Below are positions 22,320-32,700 of a stretch of 64,000 bases of DNA, piece by piece. Under the pieces are notes generated by a model. It saw only the letters and a list, made by a program, of their open reading frames with translations. It was not told the origin of the DNA and ran no database searches. The stretch lies in NCBI GenBank assembly GCA_017506865.1, contig JAFCMP010000519.1, positions 310,001-374,000 on the forward strand, given 5' to 3'. The stretch comes from Tribonema minus (taxonomy: Eukaryota > Sar > Xanthophyceae > Tribonematales > Tribonemataceae). Position numbers and translations under genes: made by a program. Numbering within the stretch: position 1 is the first letter of the stretch; each line of letters begins with the position of its first letter.

Positions 22320-23063
22320 ATGATTACAATGAATGGCCCCACTGCACTGATGGCATCTGTTAAGGATCTGGGAGAGAACATTAGCGTCTCCACACTGCAC
22401 AGCACTGCATACAGAGATACTCTGTACGAACAGCTCTTTGGTATACTGAAGACTAACCCAAAGAGGGACAGCGAGGACTTGAGACTACTGACATTTCAAA
22501 CAGATGTCAATGCCGGGTACAAAGTGCTGTTGGCACTTGACAGAGCACTTAACCCTCCTCCGGCTAATCGAATTATCAGCAGGCGGATTTTGAATGAAAA
22601 GATGGATGCAGTAGCCACAAACGCATTTGCCAGTGTATACAAAGATCTTCATAATGATCACAGGGTGGGCCCTGAAGAAGTGGCATGTGGTGTACAAATC
22701 ATACTTGGCATCACCAATGTGTTGGTGCTCAAGAAGTACATGAGTGCTTATCATAACGAGTACAGGTATGAAGGAGATTATTGCGCGTACCAAAGGAAGT
22801 GTACCCGATGGCTGGTGCTGGTCCAATCAACTAAACCTAGGACTGAGTGCGGGTACGAGTACTCCATCCTTGCCAAAGTGTGCGGCAAGAGTGGCAGGGA
22901 GCTGCGCTACAATCTGTTGTGGCAACCAGATGATCAACCGCTGCAGAATATCATCAGTGAGTGCGTCGATGACTTTCCATCGGGCAGTATAGATCCATTT
23001 GGCATGACCAAGATGGTTGGTACCACTACCAGAGCTAGAGAACTTTTGGCGTGGTGGATGTGA
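22320..23063 (+). CDS. Hypothetical 247-residue protein, intact
   Basis: I chose the ATG at 22320 (MITMNGPTALMASVKDL); the frame is open from a non-ATG codon at 22260. Content is even and helix-rich: DTLYEQLFGILKTNPKRDSE, VDVNAGYK-type helices, then an aromatic, Cys-containing part (NEYRYEGDYCAYQRKCTRWL, YEYSILAKVCGKSGRELRYN) and a TTRARELLAWWM end. There is no signal peptide, membrane segment or motif that I recognise. Being unbroken beside many decayed elements, it is either recently arrived or under selection. Capsid, replication or host function cannot be told apart from sequence alone. Confidence 0.55.
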   Translation: MITMNGPTALMASVKDLGENISVSTLHSTAYRDTLYEQLFGILKTNPKRDSEDLRLLTFQTDVNAGYKVLLALDRALNPPPANRIISRRILNEKMDAVATNAFASVYKDLHNDHRVGPEEVACGVQIILGITNVLVLKKYMSAYHNEYRYEGDYCAYQRKCTRWLVLVQSTKPRTECGYEYSILAKVCGKSGRELRYNLLWQPDDQPLQNIISECVDDFPSGSIDPFGMTKMVGTTTRARELLAWWM

Positions 23064-23145
23064 CGCGAGGTTGTTTACACTCGTGACCGCTTACTATGGA
23101 CCGAACTCAACCATGATTAACAGTGGTTGCAACTGAATGCACTTG

Positions 23146-23190
23146 TCAATGTTTACTGCCTGCTTTCAGGTGGAGCGTGACAAAAGTGCG
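23146..23190 (+). pseudogene. Fragment duplicating the C-terminus of the methyltransferase-like gene
   Basis: This stretch codes LSMFTACFQVERD, close to RQMFTACFRVERI near the end of the gene at 21135-21899. No more of that gene is found here, and the similarity fades after the VER codons. I read it as the edge of a second, otherwise lost copy of the cassette. Confidence 0.5.
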
Positions 23191-23639
23191 TGCTCCCGAC
23201 GCCCGCCAGACTTTAAGGAGTTGCCAGCAGTGCGCCTCTCGCATGTCAAGGCAGCACCACTGCCGACACGTTTTACATGCGCGCTCGCGCATGCGTTCAC
23301 TGATAAGTGTGTTAGAGCAGCGGCACGTGCAATCAGGGCAAAGCTCAACACCACCGGCAGCTCCGCATTGCAACTTGATTCAGAAGCGGTGTGATGGCTT
23401 CGCAACGCATTGCGCACACATCTGCGCGCCTCTGTTGACAGCGCAGCGGCACCACATCTCATCGTAGCTTCAGCAGCCAGACTTCAACATCTCCCACAAC
23501 GCCGAAGCAGCAGCCCTTCTGCGTGCCAACCCCGCACCTCTGGTCCCACTGCAGCGCTCTTTGAAGACGCTCATGGCGCCTGGGACCCAACAGCTGTGTG
23601 CAACCTCGGTGAGGGCGCCGAAAGCACTATGCTGGCTGC

Positions 23640-23860
23640 CTCTTGCAACGCGGCGTCAAGCCTGGGCAGTGGATCTTTGCGCGCACGCGCCAGAGACGGC
23701 CGAGCAAGATCTATGTAAATATGTCACGCGACACCAGGCGCTGCTACGCGCACTCGCCGAGCAGGGCAGCCTCTGTTGTCTGGCGCCGGCGCACCTCCCT
23801 CGCGCTCACGCGTGATCATTAACAACTGGAATACAGTCGTACTACTTGTAGCCCTTTTGT
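23640..23860 (+). pseudogene. Remnant of non-LTR retrotransposon family 2
   Basis: With frame jumps, this plus-strand stretch reads MSRDT, a displaced match to ALLHALAEQ, then WRRRTSLAL, then IINNWN. These match in order the C-terminal end of the element at 57.7-60.8 kb (MSRDTQALLHALAEQ, FWRRRTSLAL, VVIDNWNAV). It is a short, decayed fragment lying just outside the 5' end of the family 1 copy. Confidence 0.65.
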
Positions 23861-23949
23861 CAGCGCTCACATGCATCTTATTTACCACAGCAGCGACATG
23901 CTATCTGGCCCAAAGGTTGTGCCCAAGAGCGCACTTTGAGTCCGTATAC

Positions 23950-26568
23950 TGTGGTGACACTGCCCCAGACTCTCGGAGATGCGAGTGGAGGTGAACGGTG
24001 AAGCTCGCATTATCTGCTCCCACCTAGGGTGCCAGCAAGGGGACCCTCTAGGGCCGCTGTACTTTGCAGTGGCAGCGGCCTTCCTACTCTTCTACCCTGA
24101 TGGAGTGAATGCGACGCCCGGCAGTATGCCGGCCTACGGCCACAGCACAGCGGAACCGCCAGCCCCGCACTGCGCTTTCCTGGATGACCTCAACGTGCTG
24201 CAAGCTGCCTACTTCGACGATGCAGCGGCCGCTGGGGTGGCAGAGGTGATCCGTCGGCTTGCGGCAGGGGGCCTACGCGTTCGACCAGACAAGTCGCTGG
24301 CCATCGCCATGCGCGGCACAGTGTTTGATGAAGCGGCCAGAGCACGCCTGCGCGCCCTTGACATACCGTTTGTGGACGCCACCATGCCAGAATCCAGTCA
24401 GGGCTTTACGTCGGTCGGGGTACCGGTAGGGCACCCAGCCTATGTGCATGCTGCCATGAGCAAGCATCTTGTTGACGCAGGGACATGGCGATTGTCGTGG
24501 CAGCTAGCTGGAATGGCGCGGCATCACCTACAGGCAGCACAGTTCATTCTGCGCAGGTCACTGACGAAGCGCATGGGCTTCTTAGCTCGCGTCGTTGACA
24601 CGGCTTTGAGTGAGACATGGCTGCACGCATTTGACGGGTTCTGTGCATGGACGCTTGAACGCATGCTGCACCTGCACGGCTGCGCTACCGCGGCAGTCAT
24701 GAAGTCACACCTGCTGGCCGCCTGCACTGCTGGTGACAATGAGGTAGCCAGCAGTGGCAGCGTGCTGGTATTGCCGCGCTTGGGCCCGCCAGAACTCACG
24801 GACATCGCAGTGCCACTGCGGGCGTCACGGTTGCCGGAGCGACGAGGCGGTCTGGGCATGCCGCTTTTGGGGCTACTGGCACCAGCCGCATACACGGCCC
24901 AGGCATGCACAACACTGCGGCCTGCAATAATTCATGCCACTGTGGCAGCAGGGGCCCTGAGGCTCGGCACTGACGAACACGGCGCTGTCACCTGGTTCGC
25001 GCAGCACTCATGCGCAATACGCGAGGACCAAGGACTGCCGCCAATCATCGAGGCCGTGCGACGCTCTACGCGAGCGCTGACAGCTGATGGCGGCGAAAAA
25101 TCACGCACAGCTGTGGCCGAGCAGCTCCCAGCATCGTTGCTACGGTGGGCAGCAGATACGACGGCCGCAGCGTCGACGCTCCCCACTGCGGTGCTAGCGA
25201 TCTACGCCGCAACTGCCGTCACGGAGACGGGGACCACTGAGCCAGCCCCACACACCCACGGCATTGTGCCTGGCGCCGAGGCGGCCGCTGCGGCGGCGAC
25301 CGTACCTGGCCCTCAAGCCGCTGCCGCGGCTGCCTCTTCCACGCCCGCTAAAACACAAACTAGCGCGGAAGAAAGCAGCTGCAGCGGCGGGCAGGAGGAC
25401 GACGACGACGACTGGGAGGCCTATGCTGACGAGATCTGCAGGAAGGTAGTGCCCCGCCGCCGGCGCGGTCACTTCACGCACGGACTACAAGCCGGCCTTT
25501 CAAATGTTCTTCGACGTCAATACGAGGACTGCCTGGTGGAGGACCTAGAGGCTGCCTCAACTGGTGCCGTGGGCAAGCCGACGCAGGCTACACTTATTGG
25601 TGACTCGCGTGACACCAGCCGCCGCCGCCAACAGGCTAGCGTGCGGGTCCTGGCGCAGCTGCGCAGCCAGCGTGCGTCCGGGGCAATGGCGTGGATGAGC
25701 GTGCTGCCCGCTGCCAATGACCGCCCGGGCGCGGTGCCCATGTCCAGTATGGCAGCAGCCACGATGATTTTGGTTGCAATCTTTATAGACGGGTGGGGCA
25801 TACAGGGCGAGGTGTGCCCATGGCGGTGCAGTGACGTGAGCCCCACCTCCACGCATGCGATCAGCTGCCCCAGCCAGCACATACGGGGGCACAACGCGAC
25901 ACACACTGCCCAAAAGCGGTGCCTACAGCGCATCTTGAGACAGCACCATGTCTCTATTGTCCGCAATGAGGACGCTAGCGTCTTCAAGGTACCGGGGTAT
26001 CGGGCGGACACAGTCATTGACCCAGGGTGTCTGCACTTTAGCAGTGCATACCGTAACAAGGGAATAGTGCTAGACACAAGTGTGCGCGCGCCCACAGCGA
26101 GCTCGTACCTGACAGGCAAAACAAATGCCTCGAACACGGACGGCTATGCTGCTGGGGTGGGGGAGGACGCGAAGGTCAAGCACCACACCGGCACCTTGAC
26201 GTCATCTTGGGCTTTCGTGCCATTCGTGCAGGAGTCGTACGGACGGCTGGGCAAGCAGACAAGCCTTTTTGTTAAGGAGTTGGCAATGCACTCAGCACTG
26301 TGCTCAGGGGGGGGGAAGGCAGATGTGTTACGCAAGGCCGGGTTAGCTAAGCGTCAGATCCACATTGAGCTGAGCATATCGCTGGCGCGGGAGTTGGCGG
26401 AGCGCGTCATGGCATACACACGTGGAGCGCGAATGCTGGGCTGTGTTGCGGCGCCGGTATTTAAACTCCTAGGGCACAGCGCAGACTAGGCTGCTGCGTT
26501 GACGCAAGCTTTTCGATTGCATAGGCAACCCGGCCTCCCTTGGGCCTTTATAAATACAAGTCCATACG
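23950..26568 (+). mobile_element. Non-LTR retrotransposon, RT plus restriction-like endonuclease (family 1, copy B)
   Basis: One intact frame (23979-26489) of 836 codons. It starts inside the reverse transcriptase: GCQQGDPLGPLYF is motif B', and FLDDLNVL is the catalytic motif C in a variant form (canonical FADD/YADD). The palm motif A with its first catalytic Asp is absent, so the copy is 5'-truncated. Thumb and linker follow, then acidic and Arg-rich patches, a CX3CX8HX3C zinc motif at GEVCPWRCSD, and a restriction-like endonuclease pattern (YRADTVID, VLDTSVRAP, KVKHH). A C-terminal zinc motif plus restriction-like nuclease is typical of the R2/NeSL/CRE type of element; I place it there only tentatively. 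The 3' UTR of about 80 bp ends in AAATACAAGTCCATACG, as in copy A. Confidence 0.85.
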
Positions 26569-26718
26569 TGCACAAGAGAGCTCCCGGACACCGCCAAGAT
26601 TCGACCGGTTAAATAGAGACCCCGAGCAATCTCTCTACCACAAAGTATTAGAGAGAGAGAGAGGAAGCAGTGTGTGTGAAGGCGAAGGAGACATACAACC
26701 ATCCGGCACGTGTGCAAA
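26569..26718. other. 5' flank of the M8 gene
   Basis: Short region between the retrotransposon 3' end and the M8 start codon, with a GA repeat at 26650-26663. The promoter of the M8 gene must lie here or within the retrotransposon tail; I see no clear TATA box outside the transposon sequence. Confidence 0.4.
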
Positions 26719-29700
26719 ATGCGCTTTCTGCTGCTCGTAGCAGCAGCAGCAGTGGTAAGGGTTGCTGCCGCCGCCGCCGCTGGGCAGACAGAAGCCCCCA
26801 GCACAGCGCCAACTTTTGCGCCGACCACAGCTCCAACCACAGCACCCACCACAGCTGGAGCCGATGGCGCCTTCAACATTCAACTCCATGGCGACCCCTC
26901 GGCGCCGGCAGTGGTAAAGGCGGCATTCGAGGAGGCAGTACGCCGCTGGGAGACCATAATTGTTGGAGATGTGCCTGATGTCCCTGCCTTCAAAGAGGTG
27001 ATTATCTGGCGTCTGGTTTGCAAAGCAAGACTTCTTGCTTCACAAGTCCATTGTAAGGACTTGCTACCTTCCACCCAGTGAACGTCGTTTTGCTGGTGTG
27101 ATTGTTGTTGTCAAATCCTGCCGTAGGCTTTCACTATCACTGGTACCAATTCATCCAGGCTGGCAGCCTGCACACCCCTGAAGCTGTGAACCTGCAACTT
27201 TGAACATGCCTGCAACACTGCTACCGGTTCCAGATACGCAGTGCGATGTACAAAACGTTCTGCATCCGCGCTGCAAGCTAACAACTTGCATCTCTGCACA
27301 ACTTATACTTTAAAGGAGCTGCTCGTCCTTGCCTCTACTCCCAATCCAGGTAAATTGCGTGGACTTCACGTTGACCCCAGCGTGGGTACCAGGGTCGGTC
27401 GCCCACGGTGAGGCCGCATGCGCTACGGCCTCTGACTGGTAAGTTGGATACTAGTCGTCTGTGCGGTTGGCAGCACGCAACAGCTGCTGCAACAGCAGAC
27501 TGATGAGCAGGCAACAGCCGCTCCAGCATCAGCCAGCAGCTCAGGCTGCTGCTGTGGCAACACTTGATAATACATTCAAAATTTGCTTGACGCGCATTTG
27601 CATGCCCATACATTGATGCACTTCAGCTTCCAAAGCTCACATCACGCACAACTTGCTGATCTGCTGCTACACTCGTACCATTGTCAACGAGGGCCGGCCG
27701 CTCGGGAGGCCGGTTGGTCTTTTGTGATTGCCATCATCGACACCCCGTCGGTGGATCTAGTAAAGCACCGGTACAATGACTGGCCTGGTATGGTTAGCAT
27801 ACTGTGGCAGGCCTCTGCTTGTGGCATGTCATGACGCCGCAAGGCGTAGTGACTGGCACTCCTCCTGTAGAGCGTACTATGATGGAAACGTACAGGAAGT
27901 ATGTGACTCAGAGGCTCTCCGTTAGCTCTTAGGTGATTACACAGGCTTCAAGCAAGTTGCATCTCGAAGCTTCTTCTTACCACCATTATCCGCAGGCCAT
28001 TGCTAGGAGAACCGCAGCGACTAATATGCCTGCTTCAGGTCTGTCAGTTGTGGTGCGTGCTCGATTTCCAGGCACCCGCATGGTTCTGTAAATCGCTCTT
28101 GGGTAGCGCTTGGTGCATGAAGCTGAGGTGCTATCTTCGTTGCAGCCTTTTTTGATGAGCGGCATTGCTCACTGTTGCCACATAACCATCCAGCAAAGCC
28201 TCAACACCAAGTGTGCCAAACTTGCTGCCGCTGCTGCTGCTGCGCCATACGCCTGCAGGTTCCTCTTCCCCGCGTCAAACACTATACATCCTGGTCCTGT
28301 GGATGACATGATAATAGTGTTTTTCATGGACCCCACAATGGGTGAGTGCTATACACTTCAACTATCATATATATTTCATTTTGAAGTACGAGTCTGGTCT
28401 ACACGTGGATCCCCATGCGCATGCATGCCGGTGCTTCAGCGGTCCCCGCACAGGACGCCTGGCATGTATCACGCATGTGTCGACAGCTTGACTGGAGGAA
28501 GGACAAACTTCAAATGCAATGGGTGAGGCCACAGGTGCGATTGAAGCGCTCTCGTTTACAGCCAAAGACGCATGGCGCCATTGGCTGTCAGCGGAGTTCC
28601 TGCTGTTTTTCAAAAAGTGGAAAAGGCATGATCGACAGCCAATGGCACATGGTGCCGGTGGCTGCAAGAGAGCTCGCTGCAAACTTGCCAATACCGGAAA
28701 AGGCAGAATGGCTGCAAGTGAGGTTCCTGCGGTCTTTTTGATAGTGGAAAATGCATACATAGTCGACAGCCAATTAGTGGCACATGATGCCATTGGCTGC
28801 AAGAGAGGTTGCTACAAAGTTTCGAGAAGTGAAGGAGGCATCAATGCAGTGGAGCGAGACGTGGAACACGATTGCAGTTCTCTCGTCTACAGCCAACTTT
28901 CACATCATGCCATCAACTGCCACAGACGCTGGAGCAGCTTCTCACATAATTTTTCAGCGGGCTGACCTGATTAGTCGCCGCGCACGCGTGTCGCACCTCG
29001 GCAGGGCGTTGACAGCGATGCACCAGCCGCAAGCCCAGGCAGCCATCTGCAGTGGAGGCTGCAACTGACATTTGCACTTATAGCGTCGTAAAGTACCCTC
29101 ACAACAATGTGCTGGACTGCTGCCCGCCGAAAACACCGGCATAAAATGCGGAAGTTGACACGGCGTTTGATGCAATGTTGTGCATTGGACTGAACAATCC
29201 GGCATGAGACCCGGCGACTCACGTGTGCACAGCCTGATGTTTCTCACGCGTGCCGTGCGTCTGCGCGACGATCGCATCTTTGCTGACCCGCTGGCTTTGG
29301 CGGTTGTTGGGCGCATCCGACGAGTACTGATATTTCACACATGGAGCACAAACCAGACAGCTCGCTGCCAGTGACGTCTTTCGCTCACCCACTGCGCTGC
29401 ACTTGTTGCGCGCACGCACACTGTGGCACCTGCTGGCGCTGGCAATCTGCAGGCTGCTGATGCGAACCAGCGCATTTTCTCTGCGTGTCAGACAGATAAT
29501 GATAGCTCTCACAAAAACTGCACGCGGATAACCTGCTGCACCTGACATTTCCCACTCATGCCATGCCGCATCTGCTGCTGTGTCCACGCACTTGCGGGCG
29601 CTGACGATGTCAGGGTGCTTCAGACCAGTTCTAATGGTTCTCACGTAGACTTCAACCCAAGACAAACTGCATACAGACAATCTTGCAAGTGACATTTCTC

Positions 29701-32700
29701 AAACGTGCCGCGCCGCGCTTGCTGCGCCCGCGCAGACCCGCGGGCGCTGGCGAATTCGAGGCGCTTCAGACGAGTTTCGATCGTTCTCTCGGTGCCTACA
29801 TACCAGGACAAACTGCATACAGACATCCCACAAGTGACGTTTGTCACGCGTGCCGCGCTGCGCTCGCTGCGCCCATACAGACCCGCAGGCGCTGGCAATC
29901 TCCGAGGCCACTCGCGCGGCGCCCCGCGGATCTTGACCCGCATCAGCGTATGATCTCTGCGTGGTTTCTCACGCGTGCCGCGCTGTGTTTGCTGCGCCCG
30001 TGCAGACCCGCGGGCGTTGGCAATCTCCGGGCCGCTGGCGCGGCGCACGGCGGCACTTGACCCGCATCAGCGTATGATCTCCGCGTTCATCGCCGTCAAC
30101 CCCGCGGGCTACCAGGACCTCGCCGCGCAGGACGAGCTGGTGGGCGCCATCATGCACGAGATGGCGCACTCCTTTGGTGAGTGCGCCGGCGAGCGTGATG
30201 TGTACAGTATAGCCTAGGGTTTAGGGTTACGGCTGGGTATGTAGGTTGGGAGTTCAGGATGTCATGCACGAGATGGCACACTCCTTCGGTGAGTGCGCCG
30301 GCGAGCGTGATGTGCAGGGTATAGCGTAGAGTTTATGGTTACTAAGTACGGCTGGGTAGGTAGGTCGGGGGTTCAGGATAACCTCAACCCCATGTGTGAC
30401 TAGGGCCGGCGCTGCTCTCCCATGCCTGTGAAGCGAGATGCGCTCAGACGGCGCGTGCGCTGTATAGCCAAGATGCCCCAGTCACACACAGCAGCGCTGT
30501 TTGTCACTCGTCCGAGTTTTCGCATGGCCGTCAGCCCCACAGGGGGTACCAGGGCCTCGACGAGATGGGCGCGGATGGCTCACTCCCTTAGCAATTGGAT
30601 GAAAACGCTTGAGGGACGTATTTGCTAGACTGTGAGGCTTGCCTCTCTCCCACTGCAGCAATGTGATGTGCAACTCATCTGACGCCTAGCGTAGGCTTCG
30701 CGTCCCCAATCCCCGCTCCAGCGCGATGGCAGCGTGCGGGCGTGCGGGACATGTGCAGCAGCAGCAGCAGCAGCCGGGGCCGGTGCTGCTCTCCCATGGC
30801 TGTCAAGTAAGAAATGCTCAAATGACGCCCTTTTCATATGGCCGGGTTGCTTCATTCACACGCAGCAGCACTGTTTGTGACCGATCTGGCTCCTGGCATC
30901 GCCATGAACCCACGGGGTGCCAGGACCAGGGGTAGCCCGCTGTTATGGTCAAGCGAAGAGAACGCTGGAGTGGCGCGTTTGCTGTAAAGTGATGATGCCT
31001 GCCTCACATGTGCAGCGCGTGCTGTGTGTCTCACTGGGCTGGTGGCGTTGATTTCGCGCCCCCATCCCCATTCCACTGCGATGCCAGCGTGTGGGAATGC
31101 ATCAATGGTGTAGCTTTGCCGCACTGCTGTCCCATGCAAGTAAACTGAGAAGCACTCTATCGGTGGATGTGCAACGTTGTGGGAGGTTCCCTCACACAGA
31201 TAGTCATGGTGCGTGCAGCTTGCCTCGCAGGCACCGGCACCAATAGGCCGATGCTCTGCGGCTGCGACGGTGCCGACGCTGTCTTGTTGCGTAGTGCTCC
31301 TTTTGCAGGCATCAATACTGCCTGGGCTTCTTCCTTCGCCATTGTCTTTCCTCAATACTCCTCGTTAGCTCAGCAGAGTAGGGATGATGCCGGTTGGTGA
31401 TCAGGTACCAAGTAACTTGTTCTATGGCTTCATTGCTGCTGATCCGATCAAGGTGCCTGTGACTTAACATCTGAGCAGTCTAAACAATACCTTGAAGTAA
31501 GGTAAATTGACCAGCCTGTACTCTGACAACGCTATGAGAGTCCCTGCGCTGACGCGTCTCCCGTTGCGCGCTGCTTCCGTGACAGGCCTCGGCACCAACT
31601 GGCCGACGCTCAACGGCTGCGGCGACGTCGCGGCGTGCCTGCAGGCGATTGCGGGCGACCCCGCCGCGCAGGTCCCTTACGCTGCCGGCGCAGACGGGGT
31701 CTGCCAGGCAGACGTGCAGTACCAGCTGAGCAACCCTGGGGAGCCGCTGCTGCTAGGTGAGCGCGTGTTGCAGTGACGCTGATCGAGACTAACATGAGCA
31801 CAGTTTGGATCGTAGCAGCTGCTGCTTTGTCAGCGTTTCAGGGCTAGGATTAGGTACGACTCGTCAACCACAGCAGCTGCTGCTTGGCGAGGATGTGGTG
31901 CAGTAAGTGCGTTGAAGCGGACAGTTCTGGGATGAACGACAGTTTCAACGGTAGCACTGCTGCTGCCGCAGCATGAGCCGTCGGCGCTATCGGCGCCTGC
32001 CACGCAGGCATCAAGCGAGGGCGTTGGCTGTGTTCGCTGAGGCACTACCTAAACGTTAGGAGGATTAAGTTCGTTGTTGATGTAGATTACTCTGAAAGGA
32101 ATGGGGTATTGTAAGCATAAAATTCAGCTGATCAACCTGCTGCTGGGTGAGCGGATATTGCAGTGAGGCAGGTTAGTCTAGCATGCCTGATAGTTGTGAT
32201 TGTAGATGCTGCTGCTTGGGTGAGCACGCAAGGCGGTGACGCGGACAGTGCTTAGCTTGACCTGAAGGCCTCTGCCTCACGGATCCGACATCAAGTACGA
32301 GAAGTATGCTCCCGGGGAGAAGCGGCTGCCGGCTGAGCAGGTGATTTAGCATAGCACTCTACAAAAGCGGCGCCGCGTACAAGAGGTTCGCCACTTCCAG
32401 AGCCATGTTCCTGAAAGCGCTCTCGGCAACTTGCGCAATGCATCATCACAACTCGTGCTCCTCCTCGTAGCGAGACCAACAGTTTTGACTGCAGCCAGCT
32501 GCTGCTCGGTGAGCACGTGTTGTGACAAACGTGGATAGTGGCTAGCATGACCAACAATTTCAACCATAGCGCTGCTGCCACCACAGCGGTCATGCCACTT
32601 CACTTTGCAACTCAGTGGATTGGGTGCAGCAGCAGGAAACGACCATGTCACGCCGGGCCGACCTCGAACGCATGTTGCGTTGGCGCATGCGCGGCTGCTG

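Noticed and set aside
25517..26137. 206-codon minus-strand ORF, also at 6565-7185 plus
   Set aside because: It is present in both copies only because it is antisense to the same conserved retrotransposon protein.
30210..30240. Telomere-like 'agggtttagggtta'
   Set aside because: Only about two units of TTTAGGG, inside an M8 intron and not conserved in the neighbouring duplicate; too short to mean an interstitial telomere.
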